Origin: Frankiaceae bacterium
GTDB taxonomy: Bacteria > Actinomycetota > Actinomycetes > JAVEEJ01
NCBI GenBank assembly: GCA_030840515.1
Contig: JAVEEJ010000162.1
Coordinates: 1-5,077, forward strand
Direction: 5' to 3'
DNA: 5,077 bases
Program-made: the position numbers and the translations under genes
Notes under the pieces: generated by a model
What the model was told of the DNA's origin: nothing
The model's database searches: none
Seen by the model: the letters and a program-made list of their open reading frames with translations, nothing else
Shown: positions 1 to 5,077 of the stretch, piece after piece
Layout: each line of letters opens with the position of its first letter
How positions within the stretch are numbered: position 1 is the first letter of the stretch

Positions 1-1026
1 ATGTCGCGGCGCTCGCCGTTCTACCTCGGCCTCCTGGGCGGGCTCGGGCTAGCCGTGGCCTACCTGGTCACCCAGATCGTGACCGGTGTCAGCTCGGTGC
101 TCGTCATCATCGTGGTGTCGATGTTCCTCGCGATCGGGCTCAACCCGGCTGTCGAGGCGCTGATGAAGCGCGGCGCGTCACGGCGCGCGGCTGTGTCCGT
201 CGTCTTCCTCGGGGTCATCGCCTTCTTCGTCGGGCTCGGTGCCGCCGTCATCCCGCCCGTCGTCTCGCAGACCTCGAACTTCGCGAAGAACTACTCCAGC
301 TACATCAAGCAGGCGGAGAGCAACGCGACGATCCACCGACTCGACCAGAGGCTGCACTTCATCAAGCCTCTCGAGTCCCAGGTGAAGGACGGCAAGTTCG
401 TCAACAACGCGTTCGGCGGAATCCTGGGGGCGACCAAGACCGCCTTGTCCGCGACCTTCACCACCCTGACGATCCTGATCCTGACGCTGTACTTCGTCAG
501 CTCGCTTCCCACCATCAAACGAGCTGCCTACCAACTCGTCCCACGAAGCCGAAGATCGCGCTTCGGGCTGCTCGCCGACGAGATCCTGCTGCGCATCGGT
601 GGCTACGTCGGCGGCGCGCTGGGCATCGCGCTGATCGCGGGTACGACGACCTTCATCCTGCTCGAGATCCTCGGCGTGCCCTATGCCCTCGCGTTGGCGA
701 TGGTGGTCACGGTCACCGACCTCATCCCGCTGATCGGCGCGACGATCGGCGCCGCCGTCGTGACGATCGTGGCGTTGCTGTCGTCCACCACCGACGGGCT
801 CATCTGCCTGGGCTTCTACATCGCCTACCAGCAGGTGGAGAACTTCGTGATCTACCCCAGGGTGATGCGGAAGTCGGTCTCGGTGCCGCCCGTGGTGACC
901 GTCATCGCCGCGCTCATCGGAGGCACGCTGCTCGGCGTCGTCGGGGCCCTGCTCGCTATCCCCACCGCGGCCGCGGTGCTGCTCATCATCGAAGAGGTCG
1001 TGGTTCCCCGGCAGGACACCACCTGA
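1..1026 (+). CDS. AI-2E family transporter (PerM/YdiK-type permease), possibly 5'-truncated
   Basis: This is a multi-pass inner-membrane protein of the AI-2E transporter (PerM) family. Members have been linked to autoinducer-2 export, Na+/H+ antiport or general efflux; the substrate cannot be read from the sequence. Over 341 residues, hydrophobic segments lie near 7-26, 30-49, 64-88, 150-169, 200-222, 226-260 and 298-332. A hydrophilic extracytoplasmic-type stretch at 90-145 matches the usual family layout. Family signatures are present: DLIPLIGATIG at 240-250, a QQVEN...YPR...SVPP block at 277-297, and GGTLLGVVGALLAIP near the C-terminus (307-321). The reading frame begins with ATG at base 1, so no upstream ribosome binding site can be checked. 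As I recall them, actinobacterial relatives often carry some 15-30 residues before the 'RRSPFY' motif, so the true start may lie outside the window. The stop is TGA at 1024-1026. Family assignment is firm, function is not. Confidence 0.93.
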   Translation: MSRRSPFYLGLLGGLGLAVAYLVTQIVTGVSSVLVIIVVSMFLAIGLNPAVEALMKRGASRRAAVSVVFLGVIAFFVGLGAAVIPPVVSQTSNFAKNYSSYIKQAESNATIHRLDQRLHFIKPLESQVKDGKFVNNAFGGILGATKTALSATFTTLTILILTLYFVSSLPTIKRAAYQLVPRSRRSRFGLLADEILLRIGGYVGGALGIALIAGTTTFILLEILGVPYALALAMVVTVTDLIPLIGATIGAAVVTIVALLSSTTDGLICLGFYIAYQQVENFVIYPRVMRKSVSVPPVVTVIAALIGGTLLGVVGALLAIPTAAAVLLIIEEVVVPRQDTT

Positions 1027-1041
1027 TCGGGTGATCTAGCC

Positions 1042-1080
1042 CAAAAGGTAGGCCTTCCAGCCGTTTTGCTCTTCGTGAGC
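1042..1080 (+). other. Imperfect inverted repeats after the permease gene, possible weak terminator or leader structure
   Basis: CAAAAGG at 1042-1048 can pair with CC(G)TTTTG at 1061-1068, giving a 7-bp stem with one bulged G and a 12-base loop. AAGG/CCTT inside it is an alternative small pairing. Directly after it, GCTC (1068-1071) and GAGC (1077-1080) form a 4-bp stem with a 5-base loop. The position, 15 bases after the permease stop and about 40 before the next start, suits either a weak terminator or a leader structure. No good U-tract follows and I could not identify a convincing promoter in 1027-1102. Confidence 0.25.
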
Positions 1081-1109
1081 GAGGGGACACACCGCGTCAA
1101 CGATGACGC

Positions 1110-1115
1110 GGAGGA
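1110..1115 (+). promoter_or_regulatory. Ribosome binding site GGAGGA, decides the start of the LPFTG protein
   Basis: GGAGGA lies 5 bases before the ATG at 1121, close to the ideal spacing. The in-frame ATG at 1103 has only GAGGGG at 1081-1086, 16 bases away, so 1121 is the better supported start. The residues from 1121 also give a conventional signal peptide length. Confidence 0.6.
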
Positions 1116-1120
1116 CAGCG

Positions 1121-2125
1121 ATGACGAAGACGGCTCGGACAGCGGCGATCACGGCGTTCGTTCTTGGAGTTGGCGTGAGCAGCCCTGCTGCGTGGGCGCA
1201 CTCGGACAAGGGCGGCCACGACTCCAAGGGCGCGAAGCACCAGAGCAGCGATGGCTCGAGCGCTGACCACAAGTCCGGCGCCGACGAGCACAAGGGATCC
1301 GGCGACCACGGGAAGTCCGGCGGCAACGACGGCGAGCACAACCCTCCCGGCAACAACGGCACCGTGAAGATCCACCAGGTCGCCGGCGACACGAGTCCGC
1401 ACAACGTGCCCCACGTGACGTGCGACTTCTACATCACGTTCTTCGGCTTCGACACCAACCAGACCGCCGACCTCTCGCTCGCCGGGCAGGCGCCTACCGG
1501 CAAGGGCGTCGCGCTGTGGTCGAAGGACGACGCGCTGATCAGCACCGACGACGCCGGCGGCGGGAAGGACGTGGACGAGGAGTTCCACGTCACGGCTGCC
1601 GACCTGGGGCTCGACCGGCTGGGCGCGCCGCACCCCAAGCAGGGCTACCACGTCAAGCTCTCGGTTGACGTCAACGGCGCCCCGGGCGGGGCGAAGCACA
1701 AGGTCTTCTGGATCGAGCCCTGTGGCGGGACGCCGCCCGTCTCGGGCGTCGGCGGTGAGACAGGTGGGACCGACACCGGCAATGAGGGCGGCGGGGTCAT
1801 CGGTGGCAGCACGGGCAACCTCGGCGGCGGCAGCACCGGGACTCCCGGCACCGGCACCGGCGGCACCGGCACCCCCGGCACGGGTGCTGTCGGCGGGGTC
1901 AACCTCGGCACGACCGGGAGCGGCAGCAGCCCGCGGACTCAGGTCCTTGGGGAGCACCTCACCCGGCAGCTGCCCGCGAGCTCGGACACCAGCGTGCTCG
2001 GGGAGAGCACGGGACTGCCCTTCACCGGCGCTCCCGTGATCGGGCTGCTCGCCGCGGGCGGCGCAGCCGCGGCGGCGGGTGCGCTGATGGTGCGGGCCGG
2101 ACGCCGTCGCGAGGACACCGTCTGA
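1121..2125 (+). CDS. LPXTG (LPFTG) sortase-anchored cell-wall surface protein
   Basis: Exported protein predicted to be covalently linked to peptidoglycan by a sortase. From the ATG at 1121 it has 334 residues (340 from the alternative ATG at 1103). Residues 1-26 are a signal peptide: basic start, hydrophobic core, and cleavage likely after AWA. Residues 27-75 are a low-complexity His/Lys/Asp/Gly/Ser segment with seven histidines at irregular 6-10 residue spacing. Residues about 78-203 form the only folded-looking domain, with Cys101 and Cys201 near its two ends, a likely disulfide. It ends in a KHKVFWIEPCGG stretch, reminiscent of domains in other actinobacterial LPXTG proteins. Residues 205-268 are a Gly/Thr/Pro linker. 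LPFTG is at 299-303, then a hydrophobic Ala/Gly-rich segment and an Arg-rich tail (RAGRRRED), the classic sorting signal order. No sortase gene is in the window. Ligand and function are unknown; a structural or adhesive surface role is inference. Confidence 0.9.
   Translation: MTKTARTAAITAFVLGVGVSSPAAWAHSDKGGHDSKGAKHQSSDGSSADHKSGADEHKGSGDHGKSGGNDGEHNPPGNNGTVKIHQVAGDTSPHNVPHVTCDFYITFFGFDTNQTADLSLAGQAPTGKGVALWSKDDALISTDDAGGGKDVDEEFHVTAADLGLDRLGAPHPKQGYHVKLSVDVNGAPGGAKHKVFWIEPCGGTPPVSGVGGETGGTDTGNEGGGVIGGSTGNLGGGSTGTPGTGTGGTGTPGTGAVGGVNLGTTGSGSSPRTQVLGEHLTRQLPASSDTSVLGESTGLPFTGAPVIGLLAAGGAAAAAGALMVRAGRRREDTV
1733..1906 (+). repeat. Gly/Thr/Pro low-complexity coding repeat (wall-spanning linker)
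   Basis: This in-frame stretch is built from degenerate GGCACCGG/GGCAGCACC-like units that encode G, T, S and P, including two copies of GTPGTG. It is densest at about 1830-1884. Such linkers usually span the cell wall between a surface domain and the sortase signal. The DNA repeats make it prone to slippage and length variation between strains. Confidence 0.75.
2015..2029 (+). other. Sortase recognition motif LPFTG (coding)
   Basis: CTG CCC TTC ACC GGC encodes LPFTG, followed by about 22 hydrophobic residues and a basic tail. In known sortase substrates the enzyme cleaves between Thr and Gly and joins the Thr to the wall precursor. LPxTG rather than LAxTG points to a class A-like rather than class E sortase, but actinobacteria vary in this. 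Confidence 0.85.
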
Positions 2126-2146
2126 CGAGCAACCGCCTCACGAACA

Positions 2147-2191
2147 ACGAGGCCCCGACCGCGCATGGGCGTGCCGCGGTCGGGGCCTCGT
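2147..2191. terminator. 17-bp perfect GC-rich hairpin, bidirectional terminator candidate
   Basis: Bases 2147-2163 are exactly complementary to 2175-2191 (core GAGGCCCCGACCGCG), with an 11-base loop at 2164-2174. It starts 21 bases after the stop of the plus-strand LPFTG gene and lies 43 bases beyond the end of the convergent minus-strand hydrolase gene. There is no real U-tract on the plus side (TCCTGCG follows); the minus-strand reading continues into TGTTCG. GC-rich stems without U-tracts are common as terminators in high-GC actinobacteria. A two-way role is inferred from the convergent layout. Confidence 0.8.
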
Positions 2192-2203
2192 CCTGCGTGG
2201 ATG

Positions 2204-2233
2204 CCGGCGTCGCCGCCGGTTCAGAGACGCCGG
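2204..2233. terminator. Second hairpin just past the secreted hydrolase stop codon
   Basis: CCGGCGTC at 2204-2211 pairs with GACGCCGG at 2226-2233 (8 bp, 14-base loop). A competing smaller stem, CCGGCG (2204-2209) with CGCCGG (2214-2219) and a 4-base loop, excludes the first. On the minus strand the structure begins one base after the TAA at 2237-2235. On the plus strand it is followed by a short TTTA. It is probably a secondary terminator or an mRNA 3'-end stabiliser for the hydrolase transcript. Confidence 0.5.
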
Positions 2234-2234
2234 T

Positions 2235-3365
2235 TTACGGACGCGAGGTGTTGATCAGCGTCTCGCTGCCGGAGATGTTTCCGTTGACCATGGTGGCGAG
2301 CGCCTGCATGGCTGCCTTCATCACCGGCGTGGTGGGGTCGTTTTCGTTGGCGTGCCCGGCGAGGCACAGGGCGTCCTCGGTGGTCGAGGTCGGGAAGCCG
2401 GGGATGGCCTTGGTGATGGTCGCCGTACCCGTTGTCTGACCCGCCTGGTCGCAGCTGTCCTTGAACACGATGTCGTAGCCCTGCAGGGAGATCCCCGCCG
2501 CCAGGACTGCCGCGCGGGCCTCGAAGGTCTGGTTGTAGGGGACCAGCCCGTCGTCGACGTCGTGGATGACGGCGACCACGGGAAGGCCGGTCGCCTTCCA
2601 CTCCGACGTGGGGAGCAGCGCCAGGCTTCGGGCCTGGTAGGCGGCGGTGGCTGTGGTCGGGGTTCCGCCCGTCTCGAGCTCGATCTCAGCGGCAGCAACC
2701 TTGTCGAACCCGCTGGCCTCGGCCCAGGTCTCCGAGAGGTTGGAGATGCCCTCGGCGTCGACCAGACCGGCGAGCGGGAGCGGGTGGAAGGACTGCACCC
2801 AGGTCGCGTCGCGGTCTCCGGCCTTGGCCCGGGTCGCGGCGTCGATGAAGTACGCCAGCCCCGAGCCGCCCATGGAGACGCCGAGCAAGTAAGTCTTGAG
2901 CTGCGAGTGGGTCTTGGCGCGCGCCCAGGCGATGGCGACCGCGGCGTCGCGAGCCTCTTCGTCCACTGAGTCGAACGGGCCTCGGTAGCTGGGCTTGTCG
3001 GCCGCGAGCTCCACGGTTCCCATGGCGACGGCAATCACGTGGTGCTCAGCGGCGATGCTGGCCAGCTGCGCCGGGTACTGCTCACCGTTGTGGCCGTGGC
3101 CGTGGAAGACCACGACGAGGGCGCGCGGCGTGCCCTTGGGCATCGCGTAGTAGAGCGGGAAGGTCGGGCAGGCGGCACCGGTCGCGCTCTTGCGCGCGGT
3201 CGGAGTAGCGGCGCAGGTGCCGGCGTCATCGGTGGTCCGCAGCGTGACCACGCCGCTGCGAGTCTGCTGCGGACCCGCGTGCGGTCCCGCGACGGCCGCA
3301 CCGGAGGCAGCCACCGTCACGGCGAGAGGAAGAGCGACGGCGAGCCGTCGCCACGATGCGCGCAT
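2235..3365 (-). CDS. Secreted alpha/beta hydrolase (esterase/peptidase-like)
   Basis: Exported serine hydrolase of the alpha/beta fold, 376 residues. Residues 1-26 form a signal peptide: RRLAVALPLAV core, AVA cleavage site before GPHAG. No lipobox is present, so a freely secreted protein is expected. Residues 82-94 hold the first strand and the oxyanion-loop motif VVVFHGHGHNG. The nucleophile elbow is GVSMGG at 162-167, making Ser164 the catalytic serine. The acid is probably Asp272 (or 271) in DDGLVP, where the family has D-x-x-V-P. His338 in LAGHAN is the likely catalytic histidine. Cys51, Cys66, Cys305 and Cys334 could form two disulfides, fitting an extracellular enzyme. The ATG at 3365 has GGAG five bases upstream. 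The gene converges on the LPFTG gene and follows the hydrolase-reductase pair on the same strand after 108 bp. The substrate is not evident; polymer or ester depolymerase, acyl esterase and oligopeptidase all remain possible. Confidence 0.9.
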   Translation of the reverse strand: MRASWRRLAVALPLAVTVAASGAAVAGPHAGPQQTRSGVVTLRTTDDAGTCAATPTARKSATGAACPTFPLYYAMPKGTPRALVVVFHGHGHNGEQYPAQLASIAAEHHVIAVAMGTVELAADKPSYRGPFDSVDEEARDAAVAIAWARAKTHSQLKTYLLGVSMGGSGLAYFIDAATRAKAGDRDATWVQSFHPLPLAGLVDAEGISNLSETWAEASGFDKVAAAEIELETGGTPTTATAAYQARSLALLPTSEWKATGLPVVAVIHDVDDGLVPYNQTFEARAAVLAAGISLQGYDIVFKDSCDQAGQTTGTATITKAIPGFPTSTTEDALCLAGHANENDPTTPVMKAAMQALATMVNGNISGSETLINTSRP

Positions 3366-3370
3366 GGTGT

Positions 3371-3374
3371 CTCC
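3371..3374 (-). promoter_or_regulatory. Ribosome binding site of the secreted hydrolase gene
   Basis: The minus strand reads TGGAGACACC before the ATG, so GGAG ends 5 bases from the start codon. This, with the following signal peptide, supports the start at 3365. Confidence 0.55.
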
Positions 3375-3382
3375 AGGGGGCG

Positions 3383-3393
3383 AGCGGACCGCT
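3383..3393. promoter_or_regulatory. Short palindrome AGCGG-A-CCGCT in the leader of the secreted hydrolase gene
   Basis: Two 5-base arms flank a single central base, 17 bases upstream of the start codon. An overlapping pair, GGACC (3386-3390) and GGTCC (3401-3405), offers an alternative small stem. It could be an operator or an mRNA structure, but arms of 5 bp arise easily by chance in GC-rich DNA. Confidence 0.2.
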
Positions 3394-3416
3394 GGGGTGT
3401 GGTCCTTGGCTCACCC

Positions 3417-3446
3417 ATTCGACGCGGGCTTCCCTGCTCCTGCCAA
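3417..3446 (-). promoter_or_regulatory. Possible sigma-70-like promoter for the secreted hydrolase gene
   Basis: On the minus strand, TTGGCA (3446-3441) is followed after 18 bases by TCGAAT (3422-3417). These match the housekeeping -35 at 5 of 6 positions and the -10 at 4 of 6. The predicted transcript start near 3410 would give a leader of about 45 bases. The whole gap to the upstream gene is 108 bp, so a separate promoter is plausible, but read-through from the upstream pair is not excluded. I see no clear terminator in this gap, only a weak bulged GGCGG/CCGCGCC stem at 3455-3473. Confidence 0.3.
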
Positions 3447-3473
3447 CGGGGTCAGGCGCGGAGCGTGGCCGCC

Positions 3474-4235
3474 TCAGGCCGCGGTGAGGCCGCCGTCGAC
3501 GACGATCGCCTGCCCCGTGACGAAGCTGGAGGCGTCGGACCCGAGCCACAGCGCCGGGCCGGCCATCTCGTCGGCCCGACCCCAGCGCTGCATCGGCACG
3601 TTCGCCGTCATGGCCTTCGAGGCGTCCTCGTTCTCCCAGAGGTTGCGGTTGAGGTCGGTGGCCGTCCATCCCGGGCACAGCGCGTTGACCCGCACGCCCT
3701 TGTGCCCCCACTCCATGGCGAGTGAGCGGGTGAGTGAGATGACCGCGGCCTTCGAGGCGCCGTAGGGAGACAGCGACGGGGTCCCTCCCAGGCCGGCCAC
3801 GGAGGCGACGTTGATCACCGAACCGGTGCCGCGCTCGAGCAGGTGCGGGCCGATGGCTTGGCACACGTGCACGATGGAGTCCACGTTGAGCCGCATCACC
3901 TTCTCCCAGCCGGAGAAGCGCAGGTCGGTGAACGGCGCCATGAACGACGTGCCGCCGGCGTTGTTCACCACGATGTCGATGTGCCCGAGCTCGCCGATCG
4001 CGCTGCTGACCACCTCGTGCACCCGGTCGCGATCCGTGACGTCGCAGGTGAGCACCACGGCCTTCCGCCCAGCGGCCTCGACCTCCTTGCGGACCTCCGC
4101 GAGGGCGCTCTCATCGCGCGCGACGAGCGCCACGTCGGCCCCCGCCTCGGCGTACGCGATGGCGATCGCCCTCCCGATCCCCCGGGAAGCGCCCGTGATG
4201 AACGCGGTCTTGGCTGCTAGGTCGATGCCGGCCAT
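3474..4235 (-). CDS. Classical short-chain dehydrogenase/reductase (SDR)
   Basis: NAD(P)-dependent oxidoreductase of the classical SDR family, 253 residues, the usual length. The cofactor motif TGASRGIG is at 14-21, Asp65 of CDVTD contacts the adenine, and NNAG is at 91-94. The catalytic tetrad Asn117, Ser145, Tyr158 and Lys162 is complete (YGASK context). The PG motif after strand 6 is at 188-189, and the end has the typical GQAIVVDGG. Arg18 and Arg40, the latter at the end of the second strand where NAD-specific enzymes carry Asp, favour NADP(H). No signal peptide, so it acts in the cytoplasm. FabG-like, gluconate dehydrogenase-like and other ketone reductases share this pattern, so the substrate is open. 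The start at 4235 has AAGGAG seven bases upstream, overlapping the stop of the preceding hydrolase gene, so the two are probably cotranscribed and translationally coupled. Confidence 0.95.
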   Translation of the reverse strand: MAGIDLAAKTAFITGASRGIGRAIAIAYAEAGADVALVARDESALAEVRKEVEAAGRKAVVLTCDVTDRDRVHEVVSSAIGELGHIDIVVNNAGGTSFMAPFTDLRFSGWEKVMRLNVDSIVHVCQAIGPHLLERGTGSVINVASVAGLGGTPSLSPYGASKAAVISLTRSLAMEWGHKGVRVNALCPGWTATDLNRNLWENEDASKAMTANVPMQRWGRADEMAGPALWLGSDASSFVTGQAIVVDGGLTAA

Positions 4236-4242
4236 GGGCGGT

Positions 4243-4248
4243 CTCCTT
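4243..4248 (-). promoter_or_regulatory. Ribosome binding site AAGGAG overlapping the upstream stop codon
   Basis: The minus strand reads TGAAGGAG, 7 bases, then ATG. The final A of the hydrolase stop codon (4250-4248) is the first base of the AAGGAG site for the reductase. This is the arrangement expected for termination-reinitiation coupling in an operon. Confidence 0.7.
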
Positions 4249-5030
4249 CAGTTCCTTGCGAGGTGGGACGGGGCGTAGGGGGTGTGCGCGTCGGGGTGCT
4301 CTGTCGGCAGCGGGAGGCGATCAGGGGCGAGGTGACGAACGATCTCCTCGAGCACCCGGTGGACGTACTTCTCGCCCACCCACAGGTGCTTGGCGCCGTC
4401 GACGGCGATGACCTCGGCCTGCGGCACGACGGCGAACCGCTCGCGCGCGGCCGCGGGTTGGAGGTAGTCGTCGTACTCGGGGATGACTGCCACAACCGGC
4501 CGGCCGTCGGCGGCCCACCGTTCGAGGTCCGCCTTCTCGGAGAAGCGCAGCGGCGGGCTCAGCAGGATCGCTCCTGCGACACCAGGGAGCAGTCCCCACT
4601 TGAGCGCGAGGTCGGTGCCGAACGACCACCCGAGGACCCAGACGTTCGGCAGGTCTTGGGCGAGCGCCCAGCCCACCGATGCCTCGACGTCGTGCTGCTC
4701 GGCGACTGCGTTGTCGAAGGCGCCTTCGCTGGTGCCCGCCGTACTCGCTGTTCCCCGGGTGTTGAACCGCAGCACCGCGATGTCGGCGAGCGCCGGCAGC
4801 CGGTTGGCGGCCTTGGCGAAGAGGTGGCTGTCCATCATCCCGCCGTGAGTCGGCAGCGGGTGCAGGCAGACGAGCGTCGCGACCGGCGGCTTCTCGACCG
4901 GGACCGCGAGCTCGCCGACCAGGTGCAGCCCATCGGAGGTGACGAGATCGAGGCGAGTACGGCGACTTGGCAGCACCGTGTTGGCGCGAATGAGGTGCTC
5001 GCTGATCTGCGCCATGGTGGTCGGGGACAT
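4248..5030 (-). CDS. Cytoplasmic alpha/beta hydrolase (COG2945-like)
   Basis: Alpha/beta-fold serine hydrolase of 260 residues without a signal peptide or membrane segment. The family order is clear: an N-terminal strand pair (LDLVTSDGLHLVGELAVP, 27-44), the oxyanion motif CLHPLPTHGG at 55-64 with MMD following, and RFNTRG at 88-93. The nucleophile elbow GWSFG is at 134-138 with Ser136. PEYDDYLQP at 184-192 puts the acid at Asp188, and AKHLWVG at 213-219 gives His215. The HPxP...GGxMD and RFNxRG motifs resemble small hydrolases of the COG2945 type, which are mostly uncharacterised esterases or dienelactone hydrolase-like enzymes. The first 15 or so residues and the Pro/His-rich last 20 lie outside the fold. 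An in-frame TAG at 5045-5043 excludes a longer protein; Met6 (5015) is an alternative start. The gene leads the pair with the reductase, 12 bp apart. The substrate is unknown. Confidence 0.92.
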   Translation of the reverse strand: MSPTTMAQISEHLIRANTVLPSRRTRLDLVTSDGLHLVGELAVPVEKPPVATLVCLHPLPTHGGMMDSHLFAKAANRLPALADIAVLRFNTRGTASTAGTSEGAFDNAVAEQHDVEASVGWALAQDLPNVWVLGWSFGTDLALKWGLLPGVAGAILLSPPLRFSEKADLERWAADGRPVVAVIPEYDDYLQPAAARERFAVVPQAEVIAVDGAKHLWVGEKYVHRVLEEIVRHLAPDRLPLPTEHPDAHTPYAPSHLARN

Positions 5031-5039
5031 TACCGGCAG

Positions 5040-5059
5040 CTCCTAGCGCCTCCTAGCGC
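5040..5059 (-). repeat. Perfect 10-bp tandem repeat carrying two Shine-Dalgarno-like cores
   Basis: The minus strand contains GCGCTAGGAG twice in direct succession (5059-5050 and 5049-5040). Each copy contains AGGAG. The proximal core ends 9 bases from the ATG at 5030, acceptable but long; the distal one is 19 bases away. The repeat forms the leader of the hydrolase gene. Each copy also holds a TAG, in different frames because the unit is 10 bp. Confidence 0.8.
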
Positions 5060-5077
5060 GCAGCCAGATCAACTGCA
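5043..5077 (-). other. Possible 3' end of another minus-strand gene, cut by the window edge
   Basis: Reading the minus strand from the window edge, one frame runs open to the TAG at 5045-5043 (ending ...QLIWLRARRR). Another runs open to the TAG in the distal repeat copy (ending ...AVDLAAR). Either could be the tail of a gene 12-25 bp upstream of the hydrolase, consistent with the tight spacing of the hydrolase-reductase pair. With only about 30 bases visible this is weak. Confidence 0.2.

Noticed and set aside
1036..1102. Possible riboswitch in the leader of the LPFTG gene
   Set aside because: The leader is under 100 bases with only small imperfect stems, and I recognise no conserved riboswitch core.
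1733..1906. CRISPR-like or intergenic repeat array
   Set aside because: The repeats are short, degenerate, in frame and encode the Gly/Thr/Pro linker of the surface protein; there are no unique spacers.
1097..1957. Long minus-strand open frame (286 codons) opposite the LPFTG gene
   Set aside because: Its Ala/Val/Arg/Gly-rich product has no recognisable motif, and the plus-strand frame has a signal peptide, domain and sorting signal. In GC-rich DNA the antisense frame stays open by chance.
2352..2969. Plus-strand open frame (205 codons) opposite the secreted hydrolase
   Set aside because: Arg/Gly-rich composition typical of a shadow frame, inside a gene with clear catalytic motifs on the other strand.
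3039..3765. Plus-strand open frames of 228 and 191 codons spanning the hydrolase start, the gap and the reductase end
   Set aside because: They cross two well-supported minus-strand genes and have shadow-like composition with no family motif.
3226..3864. Minus-strand open frame (212 codons) overlapping the reductase and hydrolase in another frame
   Set aside because: Extremely Arg/Gly/His-rich product with no fold signature; it is the out-of-frame reading of two real genes.
3843..4278. Plus-strand open frames of 125 and 155 codons opposite the reductase
   Set aside because: The SDR on the minus strand has every family motif intact; these frames have none.
2235..5030. All three minus-strand genes as a single catabolic operon or a novel defence system
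   Set aside because: The secreted hydrolase is separated by 108 bp with its own ribosome binding site and a possible promoter. None of the genes carries defence-type domains such as nucleases, NTPases or toxins.

Overview
The window is GC-rich, densely coding DNA with strong G/C bias at third codon positions. Together with an LPXTG-anchored, glycine/threonine-rich surface protein and the style of the AI-2E-type permease, this points to a high-GC Gram-positive actinobacterium. By resemblance to remembered proteins it is perhaps a Nocardioides-like organism; that placement is a guess. I see no rRNA, tRNA, CRISPR array, insertion sequence, phage gene or attachment site.

Layout: (1) 1-1026, plus strand: an AI-2E/PerM-type membrane permease whose 5' end coincides with the window edge. 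(2) 1121-2125, plus strand: an exported cell-wall protein with a signal peptide, a His/Lys/Asp-rich segment, a two-cysteine domain, a Gly/Thr/Pro linker and an LPFTG sorting signal. (3) 2126-2234: a convergent gap holding a 17-bp perfect hairpin and a second 8-bp hairpin, probably a two-way terminator. (4) 2235-3365, minus strand: a secreted alpha/beta hydrolase. (5) 3366-3473: a 108-bp gap with a possible promoter and the ribosome binding site of the secreted hydrolase. (6) 3474-4235, minus strand: a classical short-chain dehydrogenase/reductase. (7) 4248-5030, minus strand: a cytoplasmic alpha/beta hydrolase. (8) 5031-5077: a leader with a perfect 10-bp tandem repeat, each copy carrying a Shine-Dalgarno-like core, and possibly the tail of another minus-strand gene.

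The cytoplasmic hydrolase and the dehydrogenase are very probably one operon: the gap is 12 bp, and the ribosome binding site of the second gene overlaps the stop codon of the first. The secreted hydrolase follows on the same strand but has its own ribosome binding site and a possible promoter. The surface protein and the secreted hydrolase converge, and both products leave the cytoplasm. No gap exceeds 110 bp.

I do not see a new multi-gene system here. The items most worth a second look are the architecture of the LPFTG protein, the duplicated ribosome-binding repeat at the right edge, and the pair of hairpins between the convergent genes.
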